Position numbers and translations under genes: made by a program. Positions 1-5,371 of a stretch of 5,371 nt of DNA are shown piece by piece. Under the pieces are notes generated by a model. The model searched no databases and was not told where the DNA came from. It was given only the letters and a program-made list of their open reading frames with translations. Within the stretch, counting starts at the first letter, position 1. Each line of letters opens with the position of its first letter. The DNA is from Patescibacteria group bacterium (GTDB taxonomy: Bacteria; Patescibacteriota; Microgenomatia; Levybacterales; UBA12049): NCBI GenBank assembly GCA_018900295.1, contig JAHIGH010000044.1:1-5371 (forward strand). The letters run 5' to 3'.

Positions 1-779
1 GCCGCGCCGTCATGTTCTTTCAGGGCGGCAAGATAACCAAAATATGTCCATTGGATCGCTTCCCGTGCACTCCGCGCAGGTTTGCTGATATCAAATTCGT
101 ATGATGCGGCCATCTCTTTTATCATCCTTAATGCCTTTATCTGCTCACTGACTTCTTCCCGTAATCTGATCAGATCATCGGTCATAGGGCCTAAAAGATT
201 ATTATCCAAATCTTCTGTTTTTACCTCGATAAGCCGGTCAATTCCATACAAGGCAACACGCCTGTAATCTCCGATTATCCGTCCCCGGGCATAATTATCA
301 GGCAGCCCTGTCAACACTCCTGTTGATCTATACTTTTTAATTTCCGAATTATACGCGTCAAATACACCGTCGTTGTGGCTTTTGCGGTATTTGGTAAAAA
401 TTTCCAAAACTTGAGGGTCAAGAGTTTTACCGTGCTCCAAACATGCTTTTTCTACAATCCTAACACCGCCGAATGGTTTGATAGCTCTTTTTAATGGCTC
501 GTCTGTTTGTAAGCCAAAAATAATTTCTAAATCCTTTTTGATATACCCGGGCTTGTGGCTGTTAATTATTGAAATAGTCTTTGTATCAATATCCAAAACC
601 CCACCGGCTTCAAACTCTTTTTTCAGAAGCGTTTTACAGTGATTCCATAAATCTTTAGTTCTCTTGGTAGGTCCTTTTAAAAACTCAGGTTCACCATCAT
701 ACGGGGTAAGATTATGGAAAATAAAATCCCGCAGGTCAATTGTCTTTTCCCAATTGTTCTTTTCGGAAACATCATTCAT
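1..779 (-). CDS. pflB: Pyruvate formate-lyase (formate C-acetyltransferase), N-terminal 259 residues, cut by the window edge
   Basis: This enzyme cleaves pyruvate with CoA to acetyl-CoA and formate in the cytoplasm, using a glycyl radical under anoxia. The minus strand is open from an ATG at 777-779 to the left edge with no stop, giving 259 whole codons. By eye the translation aligns almost without gaps to the first ~270 residues of E. coli PflB. Landmarks are V/I-D-L-R-D-F-I (residues ~14-20), LTPYDGEPEFL (~24-34), GLQTDEPLKRAI (~89-100), the block GVLTGLPDNYARGRIIGDYR (~154-173) and EAIQWTYFGYLAA (~240-252). Arg167 corresponds to the Arg that binds the pyruvate carboxylate (Arg176 in the usual E. 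coli numbering). The N-terminus is about 10 residues shorter than in E. coli. The active-site Cys pair and radical Gly lie beyond the window, so a glycyl-radical paralogue is not formally excluded, but this close match favours true PFL. No Shine-Dalgarno sequence precedes the ATG. The gene diverges from korB. Confidence 0.95.
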   Translation of the reverse strand, partial: MNDVSEKNNWEKTIDLRDFIFHNLTPYDGEPEFLKGPTKRTKDLWNHCKTLLKKEFEAGGVLDIDTKTISIINSHKPGYIKKDLEIIFGLQTDEPLKRAIKPFGGVRIVEKACLEHGKTLDPQVLEIFTKYRKSHNDGVFDAYNSEIKKYRSTGVLTGLPDNYARGRIIGDYRRVALYGIDRLIEVKTEDLDNNLLGPMTDDLIRLREEVSEQIKALRMIKEMAASYEFDISKPARSAREAIQWTYFGYLAALKEHDGA

Positions 780-795
780 AATATTTGTAGTAAAT

Positions 796-804
796 AGTAT
801 ACCA
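796..804 (-). promoter_or_regulatory. Extended -10 promoter for pflB
   Basis: Read on the minus strand, 804 to 796 is TGGTATACT, matching the extended -10 pattern TGnTATAMT. The hexamer TATACT occupies 801-796. No good -35 is seen at 17-bp spacing (AGAGCA at 824-819), which is common for extended -10 promoters. The transcript would start near 789, giving a leader of only about 10 nt with no Shine-Dalgarno. The promoter is predicted by pattern only. Confidence 0.5.
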
Positions 805-812
805 TAAAGACC

Positions 813-818
813 GGAGGA
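813..818 (+). promoter_or_regulatory. Shine-Dalgarno-like GGAGGA, too far from the korB start
   Basis: GGAGGA lies 15 nt before the ATG at 834 and 18 nt before the ATG at 837, which is longer than the usual 5-9 nt. The ATG overlapping it (818-820) is in another frame. It could act as a ribosome site only on a transcript that starts upstream of 813. If the TATAAT at 824-829 is the real promoter, this motif is not in the mRNA at all. Confidence 0.25.
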
Positions 819-823
819 TGCTC

Positions 824-829
824 TATAAT
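824..829 (+). promoter_or_regulatory. Consensus -10 box (TATAAT) directly before korB
   Basis: A perfect TATAAT ends 4 bp before the first ATG (834) and 7 bp before the second (837). Transcription normally starts 6-7 bp after the hexamer, which puts the start at about 836, on or beside the start codon, so the mRNA would be leaderless. The -35 position (ACCATA at 801-806) is poor. A chance match in AT-rich DNA is possible. Confidence 0.45.
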
Positions 830-833
830 ATAA

Positions 834-1694
834 ATGATGACCCAATTAGCAGACCTGACAACTCCGTACTTTCCGACCTGGTGTCCGGGGTGCGGCAATT
901 TCACTATATGGGCGGCATTCAAAAATGCCTGTGTTCAAAAAGGCTGGAATAATACTAATTCTGTCCTGGTAGCGGGTATCGGTTGCCATGGGCACCTGGT
1001 GAATTATACCAAACTAACCGCTTTTGAGGGACTGCATGGCCGCGCACTGCCTGTCGCGACAGGGATTAAACTGGCAAACCACCGCCTGAATGTCTTTGTT
1101 TTTACCGGTGACGGTGATTCCCTGGCTGAGGGAGGCAATCATTTTATGCATGCCTGCCGGCGCAATCACGACATAAAAATCATCCTGCATGACAATGCTA
1201 TATATGGATTGACGACAGGCCAAGCATCTCCCAGGACACCCCGCGGTTTCAAAACCAAATCCACCCCAGACGGCAATCCCGACGACCCCATCTCGCCTTT
1301 AACCCTCGCAATTAGTGCCGGAGCGAGCTTTGTTGCTCGTGGTTACGCCGGAGATATTACGAAGCTGACTGAATTGTTTATCAAAGCGAATGAACATCGA
1401 GGCATTGCGCTTCTGGATGTTCTTCAGCCATGTGTAACTTTCAATAAAGACTACAGCCATGAATTTTACCGTGAAAATACTTACTACGTAGAAACAAATC
1501 ATGATGTAACAAACAAAGAAGAAGCATTCAAGCTGTCCCTTGAATGGGGGCCAAAAAGAATTGCCCTTGGAATTTTGTATCAAGTAAATAAGCCATCCTG
1601 TGAATCCCAAATTCCACAAATTACACAAAAACCTTTGATCGAAAACCCTCCACTTCACAATAATTTAGAGGATCTGTTTAAAAAATATACTTGA
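834..1694 (+). CDS. korB: 2-oxoacid:ferredoxin oxidoreductase, beta subunit (KorB/PorB type)
   Basis: This is the thiamine-diphosphate and Fe-S subunit of an enzyme that oxidatively decarboxylates a 2-oxoacid (pyruvate, 2-oxoglutarate or similar) to an acyl-CoA and reduces ferredoxin. Its 286 residues are a normal length for this subunit. It starts with the W-C-P-G-C-G motif (Cys17, Cys20). With Cys51 in GIGCHG and Cys200 in QPCVTFN, this gives the four ligands of the proximal 4Fe-4S cluster. The TPP motif runs from GDGDS (92-96) to DNAIYGLTTGQ (120-130), followed by SPRT and PRGFKTK. GRALPVATGIKLAN (69-82) is also typical. The C-terminal ~80 residues resemble the PFO beta C-terminal domain. 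The ATG could be at 834 or 837. The alpha/gamma partner, usually just upstream, is absent here: pflB diverges upstream and rpsT converges downstream. Substrate cannot be read from this subunit, so porB is an equally fair symbol. Confidence 0.93.
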   Translation: MMTQLADLTTPYFPTWCPGCGNFTIWAAFKNACVQKGWNNTNSVLVAGIGCHGHLVNYTKLTAFEGLHGRALPVATGIKLANHRLNVFVFTGDGDSLAEGGNHFMHACRRNHDIKIILHDNAIYGLTTGQASPRTPRGFKTKSTPDGNPDDPISPLTLAISAGASFVARGYAGDITKLTELFIKANEHRGIALLDVLQPCVTFNKDYSHEFYRENTYYVETNHDVTNKEEAFKLSLEWGPKRIALGILYQVNKPSCESQIPQITQKPLIENPPLHNNLEDLFKKYT

Positions 1695-1701
1695 TGAGCA
1701 G

Positions 1702-1784
1702 TTACGCATTTATTCTTCGAGCGAGCGTAAGCGAGTCGAGAAGTAATAGTTCTCGACAAGCTCGAACAATAACATTTTGCGTAA
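1702..1784. repeat. 83-nt four-tier imperfect palindrome between korB and rpsT
   Basis: Four pairs of perfect inverted arms are nested about one centre: TTACGCA 1702-1708 with 1778-1784; TTATT 1710-1714 with AATAA 1768-1772; TTCGAGC 1716-1722 with GCTCGAA 1760-1766; GTCGAGAA 1735-1742 with TTCTCGAC 1750-1757. The loop is 7 nt (1743-1749). Unpaired parts are 1709 against 1773-1777, a 1715/1767 mismatch, and 1723-1734 against 1758-1759. In all, 27 base pairs form. The left half has direct GCGAG repeats (1721-1725, 1731-1735). It lies between two convergent stop codons, so it could serve as a terminator for both genes, but neither strand has a clean T-run straight after it. Its form also fits a dispersed intergenic palindromic repeat (REP-like). 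The rest of the spacer (1695-1822) shows nothing recognisable. Confidence 0.8.
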
Positions 1785-1822
1785 GTTTTGTTGGTATATA
1801 AAGAAAATAAAGGGATTAGTAA

Positions 1823-2086
1823 TTATTGAGCGGGGGTGGAGGCTGCTTTTGGGGAAGATAATAATTTTGAAAGGGAGGCTTTAGTTCTGGCGGCTTTATT
1901 CTTGTGAATAATGTGGTGTTTTACTGCTTTATCTATACTACTGAATGCCTTGCTTATCGTCTCAGGGGTTTTTTTAGATTTCGCTTTTTTGAGAAGTTCT
2001 TTTAATGTATCTTTTATTTTCCTATTATGTATGGTACGCTTTTTATCCTGTCTTAGTTTTTTCTTTGCGTTATGTAGTAATGGCAT
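1823..2086 (-). CDS. rpsT: Small ribosomal subunit protein S20 (bS20)
   Basis: bS20 binds 16S rRNA early in assembly of the 30S subunit. The 87-residue length equals the usual bacterial size, and the protein is very rich in Lys and Arg with a mainly helical pattern. Family landmarks are the N-terminal M-P-x-x-x-N-A-K-K-x-L-R run, then NRKIKDTLKELLKKA (~22-36), and the diagnostic A-V-K-H-H-I-I-H-K-N-K-A-A-R-T-K stretch (~54-69), matching the family's K-x-G-x-I-H-K-N-x-A-A-R-x-K. The last ~12 residues are a low-complexity Ser/Ala/Pro tail. The start is the ATG at 2084-2086. No Shine-Dalgarno precedes it, and a -10 box sits 6 bp upstream. The gene diverges from murJ and converges on korB. I recall rpsT next to murJ/mviN in several proteobacteria, so this may be an old neighbourhood. 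Confidence 0.95.
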   Translation of the reverse strand: MPLLHNAKKKLRQDKKRTIHNRKIKDTLKELLKKAKSKKTPETISKAFSSIDKAVKHHIIHKNKAARTKASLSKLLSSPKAASTPAQ

Positions 2087-2092
2087 TTAGGT

Positions 2093-2101
2093 ATTTTAGC
2101 A
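2093..2101 (-). promoter_or_regulatory. Extended -10 promoter for rpsT, giving a leaderless or near-leaderless mRNA
   Basis: On the minus strand, 2101 to 2093 reads TGCTAAAAT, an extended -10 (TGn plus TAAAAT). Only 6 bp (2092-2087) separate it from the ATG at 2086, so the expected transcription start falls on the A of the start codon. No Shine-Dalgarno is present, which agrees with leaderless initiation. Its TG abuts the TG of the murJ promoter on the other strand. Confidence 0.5.
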
Positions 2102-2110
2102 TGATATACT
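2102..2110 (+). promoter_or_regulatory. Extended -10 promoter for murJ
   Basis: TGATATACT matches TGnTATAMT, with hexamer TATACT at 2105-2110. The expected start is near 2117, giving a leader of about 31 nt (2117-2147). The -35 position (GGCATT, 2082-2087) is weak and lies over the rpsT start codon. Before the murJ ATG there is only GGAA (2136-2139) 8 nt upstream as a weak ribosome site. Confidence 0.5.
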
Positions 2111-2147
2111 TAAAAACACAAATTCACGAGTTCGCGGAATAAATTTT

Positions 2148-3812
2148 ATGCGTAATAATTTTGTGCGGAAAAGTCTTGATTTACTTACAAGACGACAGAC
2201 TAATATTCTTTCTGCGGCCTTTGTCATTATGACAACTGTCGTCTTTTCACAGATACTGGGACTTATCCGCCAGAGGTTAATGATCGAGTTTTTTGGAGTA
2301 TCACAAGTAGGAATTTATTTTTACGCAACTTATCTCCCTGATTATATTTTTCAACTGACTATTGCTGCCGCTATTACTTCGTCTTTTATTCCCGTATTCT
2401 CGGGTTATATACATAAAAATCGCGAGCAAGAAGGTCACGCGATGGCATCGACACTCCTTTTTATCGGCGTCTTTCTATTTTTGGTTATTTCCTGTATTTT
2501 GGCTTTTTTTGCGCCCCAAATTCTACAAATATTTAATCTCGGAAATCATTTAACTGCCGCGGAGATGTCCATGATGGTTACTCTGACGAGAATTTATATT
2601 TTTAGTGAATTTCTTTTTATCCTGGGGACTTTTTTTACCGCATTGTTGCAAACTTATAATAATTTTTTAATTCCCGCGATGGCTGTTGCTTTTTATAACG
2701 TGGGTGTAATTGCCGGAATTCTCTTATTTTCTTCATCTTTTGGTATTTATTCAACTATGATTGGCTCAATATTGGGCGGGCTTATTTTTGTTTGTGTTCA
2801 AATTCCGCTTGCAAGAAAACTTGGTTTTGTTTTCCGCCTCGGGTGGACATCCTCAATATGGGAGGGAATTAAAAAGGTGGGGTTCATGATGTGGCCCCGG
2901 GCTATTTCGGTTATTATATATAATTCAAGCATCGTTGTTATAGGGGCGTTTATCTCCTTTCTTCCGGAACCTACAAAAATGAATACTATTTTCGACTTGG
3001 CAAAGACGCTTACTTTTGCTCCGGTCGTGCTTTTCGGGAACACGATAGCGCAAGCGGCTTTCCCTGTACTGGCACGCGAGAAAGATCAACTTGAAGATTT
3101 TAAGTCAACTTTTATAAATAGCTTTAATCAGATGCTTTATCTTATTCTTCCTATTTCAGTCCTAATATTGGTACTTCGCATTCCGTTGGTACGCTTAGTG
3201 TATGGAGCACCAAGACTCGACTGGCCATCTACGATATTGACCGGGGAAACTTTGAAATTTTTTGCTATTTCTATTTTTGCTCAGGCGCTTATTACTTTAA
3301 TTTTAAGAAGTTTTTACGCATTGCATGACACCAAAACACCGCTTATTGTCAGCGCTATCGGTAATGGGCTTTTATTGGGTTTATCTTATTTTTTTGTTTT
3401 GGTCTGGCATGTAGGAGTCCCCGGTTTGGCGATTGCTTTTACCGTTGCCAGTATTTTTCAGCTTATTGTTCTCTTTCTTTTGCTGGGGGCTAAAATCGGA
3501 GGATTTAATAAGCGTAGTCTTTTTGTACCGTGGTCAAAATTTCTTGTCTCTACCCTTTTTACCGCATTTGCCCTATATGTGCCAATTAAGCTCTTGGATC
3601 AGTTAGTTTTTGATACAACGCGCACAATAAATCTTATCTTTTTGACCGGAATATCAGGCATGGCAGGACTTAGTCTTTATCTTTTTCTGACATGGCTTTT
3701 TAACGTGAGAGAAGCAAGTACGTATCTTTTGGCATTTCGGAAGTTTGGTAATTGGCGTGAAGTATTCAGTAAGATTCAGGAGCTTGTCGGCGGGGATAAA
3801 ATCAATCCGTAG
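2148..3812 (+). CDS. murJ: Probable lipid II flippase MurJ (MviN family, MOP superfamily)
   Basis: MurJ moves lipid-linked peptidoglycan precursor (lipid II) across the cytoplasmic membrane. The 554-residue protein has about 14 hydrophobic segments: roughly 20-40, 55-80, 102-125, 143-170, 176-196, 201-220, 245-272, 288-306, 325-345, 370-390, 397-420, 425-447, 463-482 and 494-518. Family marks are FSQILGLIRQR (33-43), YLPDYIF (62-68), SSFIPVFSGY (78-87), the AAFPVLARE region (303-311) and the R-S-F-Y-A-L-H-D-T-K-T-P motif (387-398). It is ~40 residues longer than E. coli MurJ (511), partly from a basic N-terminal extension (~1-18). By rough alignment, Arg24 of E. coli is kept (Arg41), but Arg18, Asp39, Arg52 and Arg270 appear as Gln35, Gly55, Phe68 and Lys286. 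A relative with another lipid-linked substrate is therefore possible. The gene diverges from rpsT and its stop is 5 bp from that of groL. Confidence 0.88.
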   Translation: MRNNFVRKSLDLLTRRQTNILSAAFVIMTTVVFSQILGLIRQRLMIEFFGVSQVGIYFYATYLPDYIFQLTIAAAITSSFIPVFSGYIHKNREQEGHAMASTLLFIGVFLFLVISCILAFFAPQILQIFNLGNHLTAAEMSMMVTLTRIYIFSEFLFILGTFFTALLQTYNNFLIPAMAVAFYNVGVIAGILLFSSSFGIYSTMIGSILGGLIFVCVQIPLARKLGFVFRLGWTSSIWEGIKKVGFMMWPRAISVIIYNSSIVVIGAFISFLPEPTKMNTIFDLAKTLTFAPVVLFGNTIAQAAFPVLAREKDQLEDFKSTFINSFNQMLYLILPISVLILVLRIPLVRLVYGAPRLDWPSTILTGETLKFFAISIFAQALITLILRSFYALHDTKTPLIVSAIGNGLLLGLSYFFVLVWHVGVPGLAIAFTVASIFQLIVLFLLLGAKIGGFNKRSLFVPWSKFLVSTLFTAFALYVPIKLLDQLVFDTTRTINLIFLTGISGMAGLSLYLFLTWLFNVREASTYLLAFRKFGNWREVFSKIQELVGGDKINP

Positions 3813-3817
3813 AGAGA

Positions 3818-5371
3818 TTAATACATTCCGTCCATGCCGCCCATGCCGCCGGGCATTCCGCCGCCTTGCATTTCGGATTTCTTCTCGGGAATGTCAGCGA
3901 TGAGCGCTTCTGTTGTGAGGATCATGACGCCAATACTGAGCGCGTTTTCAAGTGCTGAACGGGTTACTTTGGCCGGATCTACAATGCCTGCTCCATACAT
4001 TGATTCAAATTTCATTGACATTGCATTAAAGCCGTAATCTTCGATTTTGGCATCTTCGACCTTGTGCAGTACCCAGCCCGCATCTGCTCCCGAATTGGCG
4101 GCGATTGCTTTGACCGGCTCGGTAAGCGCGTTATAAAGAATATCTACGCCTATTTTTTGATCTGCAACTGTCAATGAATCTTTTAGCTTGGGAAGTGCTT
4201 TTCTCGCCCGGAGAAGCGCTACTCCACCTCCCGCAACAATACCTTCTTCCAATGCTGCTTTGGTAGCGGCGACCGCGTCGTTTACCCGCTCTTTTTTCTC
4301 TTTCATTTCTACTTCGGTAGCGGCACCAACATTTATGACTGCTACGCCGCCTGATAACTTGGCAAGTCTTTCCTTGAATTTTTCCTGATCAAAGTCAGAG
4401 GTTGTGTTCTTAATAGCTGTTTTTATTTGAGCAATACGTACGTTTATGGCCGGCTTTGAACCTTTTCCCCCGATAATGCGGCAATTATCTTTATCCGCCC
4501 AAACTTTATCCGCCCGTCCGCAGTCGTCAATCTTTATGCTTTCAAGTGTTCGTCCTGTTTCTTCTGAAATAACCGTCCCGCCTGTGAGGATGGCAATATC
4601 CTGCAGCATTTCTTTACGCCTGTCTCCAAAACCAGGAGCTTTGATAGCAAGAGGACTAAATGTTCCGCGAAGCTTGTTGACAACAAGCGCCGCAAGTGCT
4701 TCGCCTTCAATCTCATCCGCGATGATAACGAAATTCTTGGATACTTTTACCAGGTTTTCTAAAAACGGCAGGAACTCATTAAGCGATGATATTTTCTTGT
4801 CGGTAATTAAAATGTATGGGTTTTCTATTTCAGCTTCCATTTTGTCGGCATTGGTAACAAAGTAAGGTGACACATATCCTTTATCAAATTCCATTCCTTC
4901 TTTGTAATCAACTTCCAGCTCAGTCCCTCTTCCTTCTTCAACAGTAATAACTCCGTCTTTCCCAACTTTAGAAAGCGCTTGCGCGATTTTTTCGCCAATT
5001 TCTTCATTTTGAGCTGAAATAGTAGCAACACGAACTACATCTTCATCTTTTACCGGACGAGCCATTTGCTTTAATTCACTTAGTACAACTTTTAGCGCTT
5101 TCTCCATGCCTTCACGAAGAATCATGGGATTGGCACCTGCGGTGACTGTCTTCATTCCTTCATTGACTATTGCTTGCGCCAGAAGAGTGGCCGTGGTTGT
5201 TCCGTCTCCCGCATTGTCATTGGTCTTGCTGGCTGCTTCCTTGACGAGTTGCGCACCCATATTTTCAAATGGATCTTTGAGGTCAATATCCTTAGCAACA
5301 GTTACTCCATCATGGACTACAGTTGGCGCTCCCCATTTCTTCTCAAGCGCTACATTTCGTCCTTTGGGTCC
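3818..5371 (-). CDS. groL: Chaperonin GroEL (Hsp60), lacking about 31 N-terminal residues beyond the window
   Basis: GroEL forms the double-ring ATP-driven folding chamber that works with GroES in the cytoplasm. The minus strand is open from the right edge to TAA at 3820-3818, giving 517 codons. The first visible residues, G-P-K-G-R-N-V, match E. coli position 32 onward, so the ATG at 5258-5260 is an internal Met (FENMGAQ) and not the start. ATP-site residues are present: Asp21 and Asp56 of this fragment (Asp52 and Asp87 in E. coli, the latter in GDGTTTAT), plus the Asp of R-V-N-D-A-V (E. coli Asp398) and the glycine loop A-G-G-G-V-A-L-L. The apical substrate surface is typical (GYVSPYFVTN; EIEGEALAALVVNKLRG; KAPGFGDRRK). 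It ends in a Gly-Gly-Met-rich tail, closing with Asp-Gly-Met-Tyr. No truncation or frameshift is seen. A groES gene might lie upstream, off the window. Confidence 0.97.
   Translation of the reverse strand, partial: GPKGRNVALEKKWGAPTVVHDGVTVAKDIDLKDPFENMGAQLVKEAASKTNDNAGDGTTTATLLAQAIVNEGMKTVTAGANPMILREGMEKALKVVLSELKQMARPVKDEDVVRVATISAQNEEIGEKIAQALSKVGKDGVITVEEGRGTELEVDYKEGMEFDKGYVSPYFVTNADKMEAEIENPYILITDKKISSLNEFLPFLENLVKVSKNFVIIADEIEGEALAALVVNKLRGTFSPLAIKAPGFGDRRKEMLQDIAILTGGTVISEETGRTLESIKIDDCGRADKVWADKDNCRIIGGKGSKPAINVRIAQIKTAIKNTTSDFDQEKFKERLAKLSGGVAVINVGAATEVEMKEKKERVNDAVAATKAALEEGIVAGGGVALLRARKALPKLKDSLTVADQKIGVDILYNALTEPVKAIAANSGADAGWVLHKVEDAKIEDYGFNAMSMKFESMYGAGIVDPAKVTRSALENALSIGVMILTTEALIADIPEKKSEMQGGGMPGGMGGMDGMY

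Noticed and set aside
82..267. Plus-strand open frame of 61 codons
   Set aside because: It lies wholly inside pflB on the opposite strand, resembles no family I know, and has no ribosome site. The minus-strand translation is a clear PFL match.
818..820. ATG overlapping GGAGGA as a start for an upstream peptide
   Set aside because: Its frame differs from korB, the Shine-Dalgarno-like bases run directly into it with no spacing, and the translation shows no recognisable protein.
1299..1658. Minus-strand open frame of 119 codons opposite korB
   Set aside because: It overlaps the conserved korB reading frame, its Trp/Phe/Cys-rich translation looks like an antisense artefact, and no promoter or ribosome site was found.
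3843..3856. ATGCC/GGCAT hairpin just past the murJ stop as a terminator
   Set aside because: The 5-bp stem is part of the Gly-Gly-Met repeat coding at the end of groL, and neither strand has a following T-run. Codon repetition explains it.
4446..4865. Plus-strand open frame of 139 codons opposite groL
   Set aside because: The Ser/Pro/Ala-rich translation is what the antisense of a conserved GroEL segment gives. GroEL coding is unambiguous throughout this span.
5258..5260. ATG as the start codon of groL
   Set aside because: The frame stays open upstream to the window edge, with strong GroEL similarity (GPKGRNV, GAPTVVHDG), so this Met is internal.
1..5371. A new defence, mobile or multi-gene system
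   Set aside because: All five genes are recognisable housekeeping or central-metabolism genes. No transposase, integrase, CRISPR-type repeats, toxin-antitoxin pair or unexplained gene cluster was seen.

Overview
The window looks like ordinary bacterial chromosome from an anaerobic fermenter. It holds five protein genes: a 3'-truncated pyruvate formate-lyase gene (pflB, minus strand, 1-779), the beta subunit of a 2-oxoacid:ferredoxin oxidoreductase (korB-type, plus, 834-1694), ribosomal protein S20 (rpsT, minus, 1823-2086), the lipid II flippase MurJ (murJ, plus, 2148-3812) and a 5'-truncated GroEL gene (groL, minus, 3818-5371). The sequence is moderately AT-rich and densely packed, with genes on alternating strands. 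Protein style (a MurJ with an extended N-terminus and several proteobacterial key residues changed, a GroEL with a V-V-H-D-G segment) and the scarcity of Shine-Dalgarno sequences suggest a Patescibacteria/CPR lineage such as Microgenomates, or a relative of Chloroflexi. This placement is an inference of moderate to low certainty.

Layout: pflB and korB diverge from a 54-bp spacer (780-833) that carries a promoter for each. KorB and rpsT converge on a 128-bp spacer (1695-1822) that is mostly filled by an 83-nt four-tier imperfect palindrome (1702-1784), which is either a dispersed palindromic repeat or a bidirectional terminator. RpsT and murJ diverge from a 61-bp spacer (2087-2147) with two back-to-back extended -10 boxes that share a central CATG. 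MurJ and groL converge with only 5 bp between their stop codons.

How the genes relate: pflB and korB are the one metabolically linked pair. Both enzyme families can turn pyruvate plus CoA into acetyl-CoA, one releasing formate and the other reducing ferredoxin. The reduced electron carrier is also what a PFL-activating enzyme needs. The alpha/gamma partner of the ferredoxin oxidoreductase and the PFL-activating enzyme are not in the window. The other three genes are housekeeping: translation, cell-wall precursor export and protein folding. No mobile element, CRISPR array, tRNA or rRNA was recognised, and no new multi-gene system is evident. The most interesting signals are in the intergenic DNA: promoters placed so close to start codons that transcripts may be leaderless, tightly packed divergent promoters, and the long palindrome.
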